This document shows, piece by piece, positions 1 to 5,532 of a DNA stretch of 5,532 nucleotides. Both the position numbers and the translations under genes were made by a program. How positions within the stretch are numbered: position 1 is the stretch's first letter; every line of letters starts with the position of its first letter. The notes below the pieces were generated by a model. That model had not been told where the DNA came from and searched no databases. It saw nothing but the letters and a program-made list of their open reading frames with translations. Source of the DNA: Rhodospirillales bacterium (GTDB lineage Bacteria; Pseudomonadota; Gammaproteobacteria; Steroidobacterales; Rariloculaceae); NCBI GenBank assembly GCA_024640665.1, contig JAHEEO010000207.1, forward strand, positions 1 through 5,532. Reading direction: 5' to 3'.

Positions 1-100
1 TTTCGACGTCTTTTCTGGTGTCCTCATCACGGATTGGTGCGAATTAACGGTATTGAGTCAAATCCATGGGCTGAGCCGCTGCCCGAGAATGACGATAAGC

Positions 101-106
101 TATAAT
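101..106 (+). promoter_or_regulatory. Candidate -10 box (TATAAT) of the aldehyde dehydrogenase gene
   Basis: A perfect TATAAT lies 45 bases upstream of the ATG at 152, which would place transcription start near 113 and give a leader of about 40 bases. No good TTGACA-like -35 box sits 16-18 bases upstream (the bases around 78-84 read GCTGCCC), and there is no TG extension before the box. If real, the promoter may depend on an activator. Its position also argues against translation starting at the in-frame TTG at 53. The rest of 1-100 shows no gene or clear site. Confidence 0.45.
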
Positions 107-136
107 CAGGGCCTGAAATTCCAAGCAATTCCGACC

Positions 137-142
137 AAGGGG
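137..142 (+). promoter_or_regulatory. Ribosome binding site that sets the aldehyde dehydrogenase start
   Basis: AAGGGG lies nine bases before the ATG at 152. It is the only purine-rich Shine-Dalgarno-like stretch suitably placed before a start codon in this frame, and it supports 152 over the upstream in-frame TTG at 53. Confidence 0.55.
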
Positions 143-151
143 CATGCCACC

Positions 152-1540
152 ATGAGCACCGCACAAAGTGCAGTACTAGCAGACACTGAGATCGCAGATC
201 TCGTCGCAAAAGCGCGCGTTGCACAAGCGACTTTCGAAACATTTGACCAGCAGCAAGTGGATGCCATTGTCAAAGACATTGGCAAGTATGTTTTCGACAA
301 TGCCGAAATGCTTGCTCGAATGGCGGTCGATGAGACTGGTATTGGTGTTTTTGAAGACAAAATACTAAAGAATAAAGGCAAGGCTCGGGTTATCTGGAAT
401 AACCTTAAAGACAAGAAATCGCGCGGCATTATTGGCGAAGACCCCGAAACTAATCTGGTCTTTGTCGCAAAGCCGATGGGCGTAGTCGGCGCTGTCACAC
501 CCGTTACTAATCCGATTGTCACGCCCATGTGTAACGGTATGTTCGCGCTGAAAACCGGTAACGCCGTAATCTTCGCGCCGCATCCCAAAGCGCAGAAGTG
601 CACAGAATATCTGACAAAAGAATTTATGAAGATCGTGAAAGCGCACGGTGGACCAGACAATCTCATTCAGATGATCATGCAGGGTTCCGTAGAAAAAACG
701 CAGCATCTGATGCAATCCGTTGATGTCGTCGTTGCAACGGGTGGCGGTGCGATGGTCAAATCTGCCTATTCCTCAGGTAAGCCTTCGTATGGTGTTGGCG
801 CAGGGAATGTGCCGGTCATTATCGATCGCGGTGTAGATGTCAAAGAAGCTGTCGATAAAATTGTCGCTGGCGCATCTTTCGATAACGGCATCATCTGTTC
901 GCACGAACAATTCGTGCTTGCGCCTGAGGAGTCTTTTGAAGAAACGGTTCAGGTGTTTAAGAACACCGGTAAAGTCTGGTTTACCGACGACGAAAATCAG
1001 ATTCAAAAACTGCGCGAAACAGTATTCGTTGACGGCCATCTAAACAAGGATGTCGTGGGCAAGTCTCCACGTGAGGTGGGCGCCATGGCTGGTATCGATG
1101 TGCCTGAGTCTGCGCGCATCATCTTATTGCCTGCCAAGGGAGCCGGGACTGCGGATATTCTTGCCAAAGAAAAGCTGTGCCCGGTTGTTGCGATTCTTCC
1201 CTACAAAGAGTTTGAAGAAGCCGTCCAAAAGGCGAAAGCGAATCTGATTGTCGAGGGTGCTGGCCACTCGGCCGCTCTGCATTCCAATGATGACGCGCAC
1301 ATTCGCAGCGCTGGACTCGAGTTGCCGATTAGTCGTCTAGTTGTTAATCAGCCAAGTTCGCTAACGGCCGGTGGTTCGTTGACCAACGGGTTTGCTCCAA
1401 CAACGACGCTCGGTTGCGGTTCCTGGGGCGGCAATTCAATTTCTGAAAATCTCGATTACAAGCACCTGATGAATGTCTCCAGAATCGGCAGAATCATTAA
1501 GGATAAAGTGGTACCGACTGACGAAGAAATCTGGGCTTAG
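152..1540 (+). CDS. CoA-acylating aldehyde dehydrogenase, AdhE N-domain-like (acetaldehyde dehydrogenase type)
   Basis: A 462-residue enzyme of the aldehyde dehydrogenase superfamily, cytosolic, with no signal peptide. The family oxidises a short aldehyde with NAD+ and CoA to acyl-CoA, reversibly. The protein reads like the N-terminal half of bifunctional AdhE: MAVDETGIG (57-65) then EDKILKN (68-74), TPVTNP (116-121), PHPK (143-146), a TGGG nucleotide-site motif (196-199), SSGKPSYGVGAGN (207-219), catalytic Cys249 in FDNGIICSHEQ, EKLCP (340-344) and GCGSWGGNSISEN near the C-terminus (421-433). It stops there, so the iron-dependent alcohol dehydrogenase half of AdhE is absent. The N-terminus carries no obvious microcompartment-targeting extension like those of EutE or PduP. 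The ATG at 152 is chosen for its AAGGGG site and upstream TATAAT; the frame stays open back to a TTG at 53. Acetaldehyde is the default substrate. Sulfoacetaldehyde (SauS-type) or succinate semialdehyde enzymes are related alternatives that cannot be excluded. The family call is firm, the substrate is not. Confidence 0.92.
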   Translation: MSTAQSAVLADTEIADLVAKARVAQATFETFDQQQVDAIVKDIGKYVFDNAEMLARMAVDETGIGVFEDKILKNKGKARVIWNNLKDKKSRGIIGEDPETNLVFVAKPMGVVGAVTPVTNPIVTPMCNGMFALKTGNAVIFAPHPKAQKCTEYLTKEFMKIVKAHGGPDNLIQMIMQGSVEKTQHLMQSVDVVVATGGGAMVKSAYSSGKPSYGVGAGNVPVIIDRGVDVKEAVDKIVAGASFDNGIICSHEQFVLAPEESFEETVQVFKNTGKVWFTDDENQIQKLRETVFVDGHLNKDVVGKSPREVGAMAGIDVPESARIILLPAKGAGTADILAKEKLCPVVAILPYKEFEEAVQKAKANLIVEGAGHSAALHSNDDAHIRSAGLELPISRLVVNQPSSLTAGGSLTNGFAPTTTLGCGSWGGNSISENLDYKHLMNVSRIGRIIKDKVVPTDEEIWA

Positions 1541-1550
1541 TGACTCTCCG

Positions 1551-2492
1551 CTACTGGAGCCCATCGTCGACTTCGACATTTTCGGGCACTAAGGACAGGC
1601 CGGATTTGGCGGCCTGTTCTTCCAGTAGTACGGCGAAATCGCAGTCGGTATGGCCGTGTTGAACCGCCGCGTCGACGATCTCACGCGTCAACTCAGTCAG
1701 CGGCAGCGGAACGCCCAGATTCTTGCCAGCTGCGAGCCCGAGGTCTAGATCTTTCCGCAATAGAACCGGAGTGAATGTGGGTTTGAGATCCAGGTTTACG
1801 AACGCGGGTGTCTTATATCTCGTGAACATCGAGCCCATAACGCTGTCGTTCATGAATGCCAAGAAAGCATGGCGAGGCACGCCGCGCTTTTCAGCAAGTA
1901 CGGTGATCTCTGCCATGCACTGTGTGACCACACCTAGCATCAAGTTGTGGCAGATCTTTACGGTACGGGCCACTTCACCTTCGCCGACATAGGTTACGCC
2001 TGCACCTAGCGCTGCGAGATACGGTTCAGCTTGTTCGAAGGCGGCTTTCGGACCCGAAGCAACAATGGTTAGTTTGCCTGCTTTGACCACCTTCGCATTG
2101 CCGCTAACCGGCGCCGAAAGCATTGCCACGTTCTTGTTGTTCGCATAGTCGCGCACTTGCTGTGAGGCCTCTTCAGAAACCGTAGAGCAATCTATAAACA
2201 TCTTGGGCTGAACATCCCCGCTGAGTACGCCGGCGTCGCCGCATGCAACGGCAATGAGATCGTTCGACGCTGAGACCGTGCTAAACACAATGTCACAGTT
2301 ATTCAGTTCTCGAGGCGAGTCGACAATGGTTGCGCCATACTGCGCTAATGGCTCTACCTTGGATTTAGTGCGGTTATACACTGACACCCTGCAGCCGGAA
2401 TCTAGCAATCGCTTCGCCATGGCAAAGCCCATTCGTCCGCCTGCGCCGATCCATCCGATGGAATGTTGTTGTAAGTTGGTTGCTGCACTCAT
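1551..2492 (-). CDS. NAD(P)-dependent beta-hydroxyacid dehydrogenase (3-hydroxyisobutyrate dehydrogenase family)
   Basis: A 313-residue cytosolic oxidoreductase of the family that includes 3-hydroxyisobutyrate, tartronate-semialdehyde and sulfolactaldehyde enzymes, which interconvert a beta-hydroxyacid and its aldehyde. The Rossmann domain comes first: IGWIGAGGRMG (12-22), where most relatives have GxGxMG, so there is one extra residue. YNRT (39-42) follows the second strand, and an arginine there usually favours NADP. DCSTVS is at 101-106. The substrate loop reads APVSGN (127-132) where SGG is usual. The catalytic lysine is Lys179 in KICHN, with the conserved Asn183 four residues on, and an all-alpha C-terminal domain follows. 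It is slightly longer than the usual 290-300 residues because of its tail. The ATG at 2492 is set by GGGGGA seven bases upstream; the frame is open further out to 2558 without a better site. It converges on the aldehyde dehydrogenase and lies downstream of E2 in the same direction. Family secure, substrate unknown. Confidence 0.9.
   Translation of the reverse strand: MSAATNLQQHSIGWIGAGGRMGFAMAKRLLDSGCRVSVYNRTKSKVEPLAQYGATIVDSPRELNNCDIVFSTVSASNDLIAVACGDAGVLSGDVQPKMFIDCSTVSEEASQQVRDYANNKNVAMLSAPVSGNAKVVKAGKLTIVASGPKAAFEQAEPYLAALGAGVTYVGEGEVARTVKICHNLMLGVVTQCMAEITVLAEKRGVPRHAFLAFMNDSVMGSMFTRYKTPAFVNLDLKPTFTPVLLRKDLDLGLAAGKNLGVPLPLTELTREIVDAAVQHGHTDCDFAVLLEEQAAKSGLSLVPENVEVDDGLQ
1591..1621 (+). 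terminator. Strong hairpin, candidate terminator for convergent genes
   Basis: AAGGACAGGCCG (1591-1602) pairs with CGGCCTGTTCTT (1610-1621) as a 12-base-pair stem with one G-T wobble and a 7-base loop, GATTTGG. It starts 50 bases after the aldehyde dehydrogenase stop, where a + strand terminator is expected. It lies inside the last codons of the oppositely oriented hydroxyacid dehydrogenase gene, because only 10 bases separate the two stop codons. The trailing T tract on the + strand is short (TTCTTCC), so termination strength is uncertain. On the - strand the run is poorer still, so a two-way role is less likely. Confidence 0.5.
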
Positions 2493-2499
2493 CGAAAAA

Positions 2500-2505
2500 T
2501 CCCCC
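2500..2505 (-). promoter_or_regulatory. Ribosome binding site of the hydroxyacid dehydrogenase
   Basis: On the - strand GGGGGA precedes the ATG at 2492 with a 7-base spacer. This fixes the start at 2492 and leaves out the 22 in-frame codons upstream. Just before it the - strand is AT-rich (TATTCATATAAAT, 2519-2507) and could hold a -10 element, but no convincing -35 partner is seen. Confidence 0.6.
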
Positions 2506-2538
2506 GATTTATATGAATAGCGCGGGCCTTTCTGCTCA

Positions 2539-2548
2539 CGCAATTGCG
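2539..2548. promoter_or_regulatory. Perfect palindrome CGCAATTGCG, possible operator
   Basis: CGCAATTGCG is a perfect 10-base palindrome in the gap between E2 and the hydroxyacid dehydrogenase, 47 bases upstream of the latter's start. That is a suitable place for a repressor or activator dimer. The symmetry extends only imperfectly outwards (CTCA on the left, AGAC on the right). A palindrome this short can occur by chance, so the assignment is tentative. Confidence 0.3.
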
Positions 2549-2569
2549 AGACATACACAAAATAAAGTC

Positions 2570-2590
2570 AGCTCCGCTGAATGCGCAGCT
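2570..2590 (-). terminator. Candidate intrinsic terminator after the E1-E2 operon
   Basis: Read on the - strand, AGCTGCGC, loop ATTCA and GCGGAGCT form an 8-base stem with one G-G mismatch, followed by GACTTTATTTT. It begins 49 bases after the E2 stop codon. The interrupted stem and the three bases before the T run make it a moderate candidate. A second, smaller hairpin (GCGCG, 7-base loop, CGCGC) lies between it and E2 at 2609-2625. If active, the terminator would separate the hydroxyacid dehydrogenase from the E1-E2 transcript. Confidence 0.4.
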
Positions 2591-2638
2591 AATAAACGTC
2601 CAAAGGTCGCGCGTAATCGTCGCGCAGAATCGAAACTA

Positions 2639-3967
2639 CTATAGCTCGCGGAACCAGTTATTTGTTTCGATCAGGCCGCGCACGCGAGCTAAGAAGGCAG
2701 CGGAGTAGGCGCCGTCGAAGGCTCGATGATCAAATGATTGCGCAAGGATCCCGATAGGGCGAATACCAATGGAATCCCCGTCGGGCCCTTCGATGACCAC
2801 TGGTTTCTTCCGAACGCCGTCCGTCGAGAGAATGGCTACTTGTGGTTGATTGATGATAGGCGCTGTGATCAATGTGCCAAAACTGCCTGAGTTGGACAGC
2901 GTATAAGTGCCGCCGGCCAAGTCGTCTGGTTTCAATTTTTGACTTCGGGCGCGCTTTGCGAGGTCTTGCACGGCTTGCGCGAGCTCTGTGATGCTCATTG
3001 TTTCGGCGGCTTTAATGACCGGGGCCATTAATCCGTCTGCGCCAAGATCAATAGCGATAGCAAGATTGACGTGATCATGCAGCACGAGCGAATCATTATC
3101 GACGCTGGCATTGGCATGTGGAAACTCGGCGAGCGCTCTGCAAACCGCATGTGCAATAAAAGGCAGATACGTCAGTGAGAATCCATGCTCGGTTTTCCAG
3201 CTTTCACGTACCGCCTTGCGGACACGCTCGACACCGGCAAAGTTTACTTCAACAGCTTGCAGCACATGCGGGCTCGTCGCTTTCGACATGACCATGTGAT
3301 CGGCTGTCAATTTACGAATTCTATTAAATGGGATTCGTCCAGTGGTTAGTTCTGGTGCTGGGCTTGCTGGCGCTTGTTGTTTCGCAGTGCTGGCTGATGC
3401 CGGCGCGGTGGGCGCCGATGCAGCGCTGGGCCCATTGGCAACGAATGCCAATACGTCACGGCGAGTTACGCGGCCATTGCGGCCAGAACCTTCGATCGCC
3501 GCAATGTCTAACTTGTGTTCGGCAACTAGGCGTCGAACAGAAGGCGAAAGTTTAGAGTTGGATTGTCTTGGCGCCGCAGCCGGGGTGCCGCTAGTCGGCT
3601 CGTAATGGGCAACGGCGATTTCAGTGATGGCCGTAGGTTCGATTACCGTAGGTTCGTCCGCGTCGCGATGTGGGGCTTCACTGGGTACACCAGGATTTGC
3701 GCTTTGGGGCGCACTCGAGGCGGGTAATTCCTCGCCTTCGCCTTGAATAATGGCAAGTACGGTACCGACGTCCACTGTTTCCCCGGCCTGCACTTTGATT
3801 TCGGCAAGCACACCAGCACGAGGCGCGGGAATTTCCATCGAAACTTTGTCCGTTTCAACGTCGAGCAGTATCTCATCTACTGCTACGTTGTCACCGACAT
3901 TCTTATGCCAGATAGAGACGGTACCTTCGGCGACCGTTTCGCCAAGTTGCGGCATCAAAACATTCAT
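2639..3967 (-). CDS. Dihydrolipoamide acyltransferase, E2 core of a 2-oxoacid/acetoin dehydrogenase complex
   Basis: A 442-residue E2 that carries the acyl group on a lipoyl arm from E1 to CoA and forms the core of the complex. It has one lipoyl domain (about 1-76, with lipoyl Lys41 in ETDKVSMEIP), a Pro/Ala/Glu-rich linker, a peripheral-subunit-binding domain (about 139-176, SPSVRRL then GSGRNGRVTRRDV) for E1/E3 docking, and a second Ala/Pro/Ser-rich linker. The catalytic acyltransferase domain (about 210-442) ends in DHRAFDG (413-419), with catalytic His414 and Asp418. All key residues are present and the domain plan is complete. The start at 3967 gives the standard lipoyl N-terminus MNVLMPQLGE. 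It lies 4 bases after the E1beta stop, and no strong Shine-Dalgarno site is seen, so translational coupling is likely. The frame is open upstream to 4030, but an earlier start would add unrelated residues. The domain plan alone does not tell acetoin, pyruvate or branched-chain use apart. Confidence 0.93.
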   Translation of the reverse strand: MNVLMPQLGETVAEGTVSIWHKNVGDNVAVDEILLDVETDKVSMEIPAPRAGVLAEIKVQAGETVDVGTVLAIIQGEGEELPASSAPQSANPGVPSEAPHRDADEPTVIEPTAITEIAVAHYEPTSGTPAAAPRQSNSKLSPSVRRLVAEHKLDIAAIEGSGRNGRVTRRDVLAFVANGPSAASAPTAPASASTAKQQAPASPAPELTTGRIPFNRIRKLTADHMVMSKATSPHVLQAVEVNFAGVERVRKAVRESWKTEHGFSLTYLPFIAHAVCRALAEFPHANASVDNDSLVLHDHVNLAIAIDLGADGLMAPVIKAAETMSITELAQAVQDLAKRARSQKLKPDDLAGGTYTLSNSGSFGTLITAPIINQPQVAILSTDGVRKKPVVIEGPDGDSIGIRPIGILAQSFDHRAFDGAYSAAFLARVRGLIETNNWFREL

Positions 3968-3971
3968 TGGT

Positions 3972-4949
3972 CTAGTCCACGAGTTGGCGAACAGCTTGCA
4001 CGATTCGATCAGCATTCGGCAGCATGGCATCTTCCATGCTGTCGGCAGCCGCCAGCGGTATATGCGGTGTTGTCACGCGTACGATAGGCCCATCCAGGTC
4101 CCAAAATAGTTCTTCAGCAACGATGGAGGACACTTCGGCGCCCCAACCACACAGTCGCGGATTCTCTTCGACTGTGACCATCCGCCCGGTCTTCGCGACT
4201 TCGGCGAGTATGGTTTGTGTGTCGAGCGGTACAAGCGAACGCAAATCGACGACCGTAGCAGAAATACCATGTTCGGCTTCCAGTTGTTCTGCGGCCTTGA
4301 GCGCGCGTGGAACCATTAATGCCAGCGCAACGATCGTGACGTCTGTACCGCTGCGCAGAACATTGGCTTTGCCGAGTTCGATGACGTACTCACCGTCAGG
4401 GACTTCGCCCTTGGTTGCATACAGTGATTTCTGCTCAAAAAACAGCACCGGGTCCGGATCGCGAATTGCAGCAGCCAGTAAGCCTTTCACATCGCCCGGC
4501 AGCGCTGGGGCAACAACCTTGAGTCCCGGAACGGCCATAGCCCAATTTTCAACCGCCTGAGAATGCTGCGCACCGAATCGAGAGCCACCACCGTTTCCAG
4601 AGCGAATCACCAGTGGCAGAGTCACTTGGCCGTCCGTCATGTAACGCGTCTTGGCCATTTCGTTGGCAACGATATCCCAGCAAACCGCGAAAAAATCCGA
4701 AAACATGATTTCGGCGATCGGTCGCAGTCCTGTCATTGCGGCACCCATCGTCGCGCCGAGAATGGCTTGTTCTGAGATTGGCGTGTCGCGTACTCGGTCG
4801 GCACCGAATTCTTCAAGCAGGCCAACTGAGGTCTTAAATACTCCGCCTGCAGCAGCTATGTCCTCGCCCAGGAAAACCACGTTCGGGTCGCGACGCATTT
4901 CTTGAGCCATGGCGGCAGCGACCGCTTCTCGATAGGTTAGTTGCGCCAT
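3972..4949 (-). CDS. Thiamine-diphosphate dehydrogenase E1 component, beta subunit (acetoin dehydrogenase-like)
   Basis: A 325-residue beta subunit of the alpha2beta2 E1 enzyme, which decarboxylates a 2-oxoacid or cleaves acetoin on thiamine diphosphate. The pyrimidine-binding transketolase domain comes first: TYREAV (5-10), FLGEDI (26-31), then TPISEQA (56-62), whose Glu60 activates the cofactor. It continues with MFSDFF (82-87) and GGGSRFGAQHSQ (120-131), with the conserved His129. The C-terminal transketolase domain carries VDLRSLVPLD and EENPR then GWGAEVSSIV, which help bind E2. Full length for the family. The ATG at 4949 follows GGAGGTG (4960-4954), an excellent Shine-Dalgarno site, and overlaps the E1alpha gene by 13 bases, so the subunits are probably made in equal amounts. 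By recall, the sequence is closer to Aco-type E1beta proteins than to typical pyruvate ones; the substrate remains inferred. Confidence 0.93.
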   Translation of the reverse strand: MAQLTYREAVAAAMAQEMRRDPNVVFLGEDIAAAGGVFKTSVGLLEEFGADRVRDTPISEQAILGATMGAAMTGLRPIAEIMFSDFFAVCWDIVANEMAKTRYMTDGQVTLPLVIRSGNGGGSRFGAQHSQAVENWAMAVPGLKVVAPALPGDVKGLLAAAIRDPDPVLFFEQKSLYATKGEVPDGEYVIELGKANVLRSGTDVTIVALALMVPRALKAAEQLEAEHGISATVVDLRSLVPLDTQTILAEVAKTGRMVTVEENPRLCGWGAEVSSIVAEELFWDLDGPIVRVTTPHIPLAAADSMEDAMLPNADRIVQAVRQLVD

Positions 4950-5532
4950 GCGACACCTCCATCTGCCCAAACGTCTTGATATGCAATCGAGACGTCTGCT
5001 GCGGGCGCGTTGCGCGCCTCTTCAGTTGCCGCGTTGATCATGACTTCAGTCTCGTCGTCTATTAACTTTAGAGCTTCTTCTGGAATGCCCAGTGCCAACA
5101 GTTTTTCGCGGTAGTTAGGGATTGGATCTTTGCGGAGCCATTCCTGAACTTCTTCGTCCGGGCGATACTTGCCCGGGTCAGCCCGTGAGTGGCCGCCATG
5201 GCGATAGGTTTCGGCCTCGATCAAGCTGGGGCCGCCGCCCCGGCGTGCGAGGTCGATGGCCCTCTGCGCGGTGCGGTAGACGACATCAACGTCATTGCCG
5301 TCTATCAATACGGGTTCTAATCCATAAGCGCTGGCACGGTCGGCAGCGGGGTGTTCTACAGCAGTGACGTCTGCGTTTAACGTGTATTCCATGTAAAGGT
5401 TGTTCTCGCAGACGAAAACGATCGGGAGCTTCCAGATCACCGCAAAATTGAGTGCTTCATGGAAAGCGCCGATATTGGTGGTGCCATCACCAAAGAAACA
5501 CAGTGTGACCTGCTGGGTGCCGCGGTACTGCG
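4937..5532 (-). CDS. Thiamine-diphosphate dehydrogenase E1 component, alpha subunit (partial, N-terminus outside window)
   Basis: The last 197 residues of an E1alpha subunit, partner of the E1beta encoded just downstream. The frame runs open to the window edge, so the start is missing; relatives are about 320-330 residues long, so roughly 125 are lost. Counting from the first complete codon, the thiamine-diphosphate/magnesium motif is whole: GDG (14-16), Asn19, and ENN (42-44), 31 residues from GDG to NN. The active-site loop reads YRHGGHSRADP (109-119), with the conserved His114, and continues into KYRP and an EVQEW-RKDPI stretch. Acetoin enzymes I recall often have GHFEGD here, whereas GHSRADP belongs to a related group of less certain substrate. 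The stop at 4937 overlaps the E1beta start by 13 bases. A GTG codon at 5440 is internal, not a start. The operon promoter lies beyond the window. Confidence 0.93.
   Translation of the reverse strand, partial: QYRGTQQVTLCFFGDGTTNIGAFHEALNFAVIWKLPIVFVCENNLYMEYTLNADVTAVEHPAADRASAYGLEPVLIDGNDVDVVYRTAQRAIDLARRGGGPSLIEAETYRHGGHSRADPGKYRPDEEVQEWLRKDPIPNYREKLLALGIPEEALKLIDDETEVMINAATEEARNAPAADVSIAYQDVWADGGVAWRN

Noticed and set aside
53..151. N-terminal extension of the aldehyde dehydrogenase from a TTG at 53
   Set aside because: The added 33 residues do not resemble the family N-terminus, the frame covers the candidate TATAAT promoter at 101-106, and a good ribosome binding site precedes the ATG at 152.
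106..666. Long open frame antisense to the aldehyde dehydrogenase (186 codons)
   Set aside because: It is a shadow of the real gene: the protein is of no recognisable family and no ribosome binding site is evident. The same applies to the antisense frame at 4024-4560 opposite E1beta.
1500..1540. Truncated bifunctional AdhE whose alcohol dehydrogenase half was lost by mutation
   Set aside because: The gene ends cleanly just after the usual end of the aldehyde domain, and what follows is an intact convergent gene, not remnants of an iron-dependent alcohol dehydrogenase.
1564..1584. Small hairpin GTCG-ACTT-CGAC followed by ATTTTC as a terminator
   Set aside because: A four-base-pair stem is too weak, and the much stronger stem at 1591-1621 lies directly downstream.
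3328..3605. Overlapping + strand frames with Ala/Gly- and Trp-rich translations
   Set aside because: They arise from the repetitive Ala/Pro linker codons of E2 on the other strand and do not look like real proteins or membrane segments.
3968..4030. Upstream-extended E2 start overlapping E1beta
   Set aside because: The extra 21 residues are E1beta's end read in another frame; the lipoyl domain starts properly with MNVLMPQLGE at 3967.
1..5532. Defence system, mobile element, CRISPR array or RNA gene
   Set aside because: All long reading frames are explained by metabolic enzymes, and no arrays of repeats, transposase-like proteins, tRNA-like folds or target-site duplications were seen.

Overview
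The window looks like chromosomal DNA from a heterotrophic, probably proteobacterial, organism. The grounds are a moderate base composition (roughly half G+C by eye), tightly packed genes with good Shine-Dalgarno sites, and bacterial-type protein families; nothing in it fixes the genus. No RNA genes, CRISPR arrays, insertion sequences or phage genes were seen. All five genes encode central or peripheral carbon metabolism enzymes.

Layout. A freestanding CoA-acylating aldehyde dehydrogenase (152-1540, + strand) has its own candidate promoter with a perfect TATAAT box. It converges, with only 10 bases between stop codons, on a beta-hydroxyacid dehydrogenase of the 3-hydroxyisobutyrate dehydrogenase family (1551-2492, - strand). 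A strong hairpin at 1591-1621, inside the 3' end of the latter gene, may terminate transcription of the aldehyde dehydrogenase. Upstream of the hydroxyacid dehydrogenase is a 146-base gap (2493-2638) holding a candidate terminator, a perfect 10-base palindrome and a good ribosome binding site. From 2639 to the right edge, on the - strand, lies a tightly coupled E1alpha-E1beta-E2 operon for a thiamine-diphosphate 2-oxoacid (or acetoin) dehydrogenase complex. E1alpha and E1beta overlap by 13 bases, E1beta and E2 are 4 bases apart, and E1alpha is cut by the window edge. No E3 (dihydrolipoamide dehydrogenase) gene is visible; E3 would come from the missing upstream part or from elsewhere.

How the genes may work together. 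The E1 subunits look to me closest to the acetoin-dehydrogenase-like (Aco-type) branch. An acetoin-cleaving complex makes acetyl-CoA and acetaldehyde, and a CoA-acylating aldehyde dehydrogenase would turn the acetaldehyde into a second acetyl-CoA, so the two units make metabolic sense side by side. This is inference: the true substrate could be another 2-oxoacid or hydroxyketone, and the aldehyde dehydrogenase could act on another aldehyde, such as sulfoacetaldehyde. The hydroxyacid dehydrogenase, with two altered family motifs, is the least explained member and the best lead to the real pathway. I see no wholly new type of system here.
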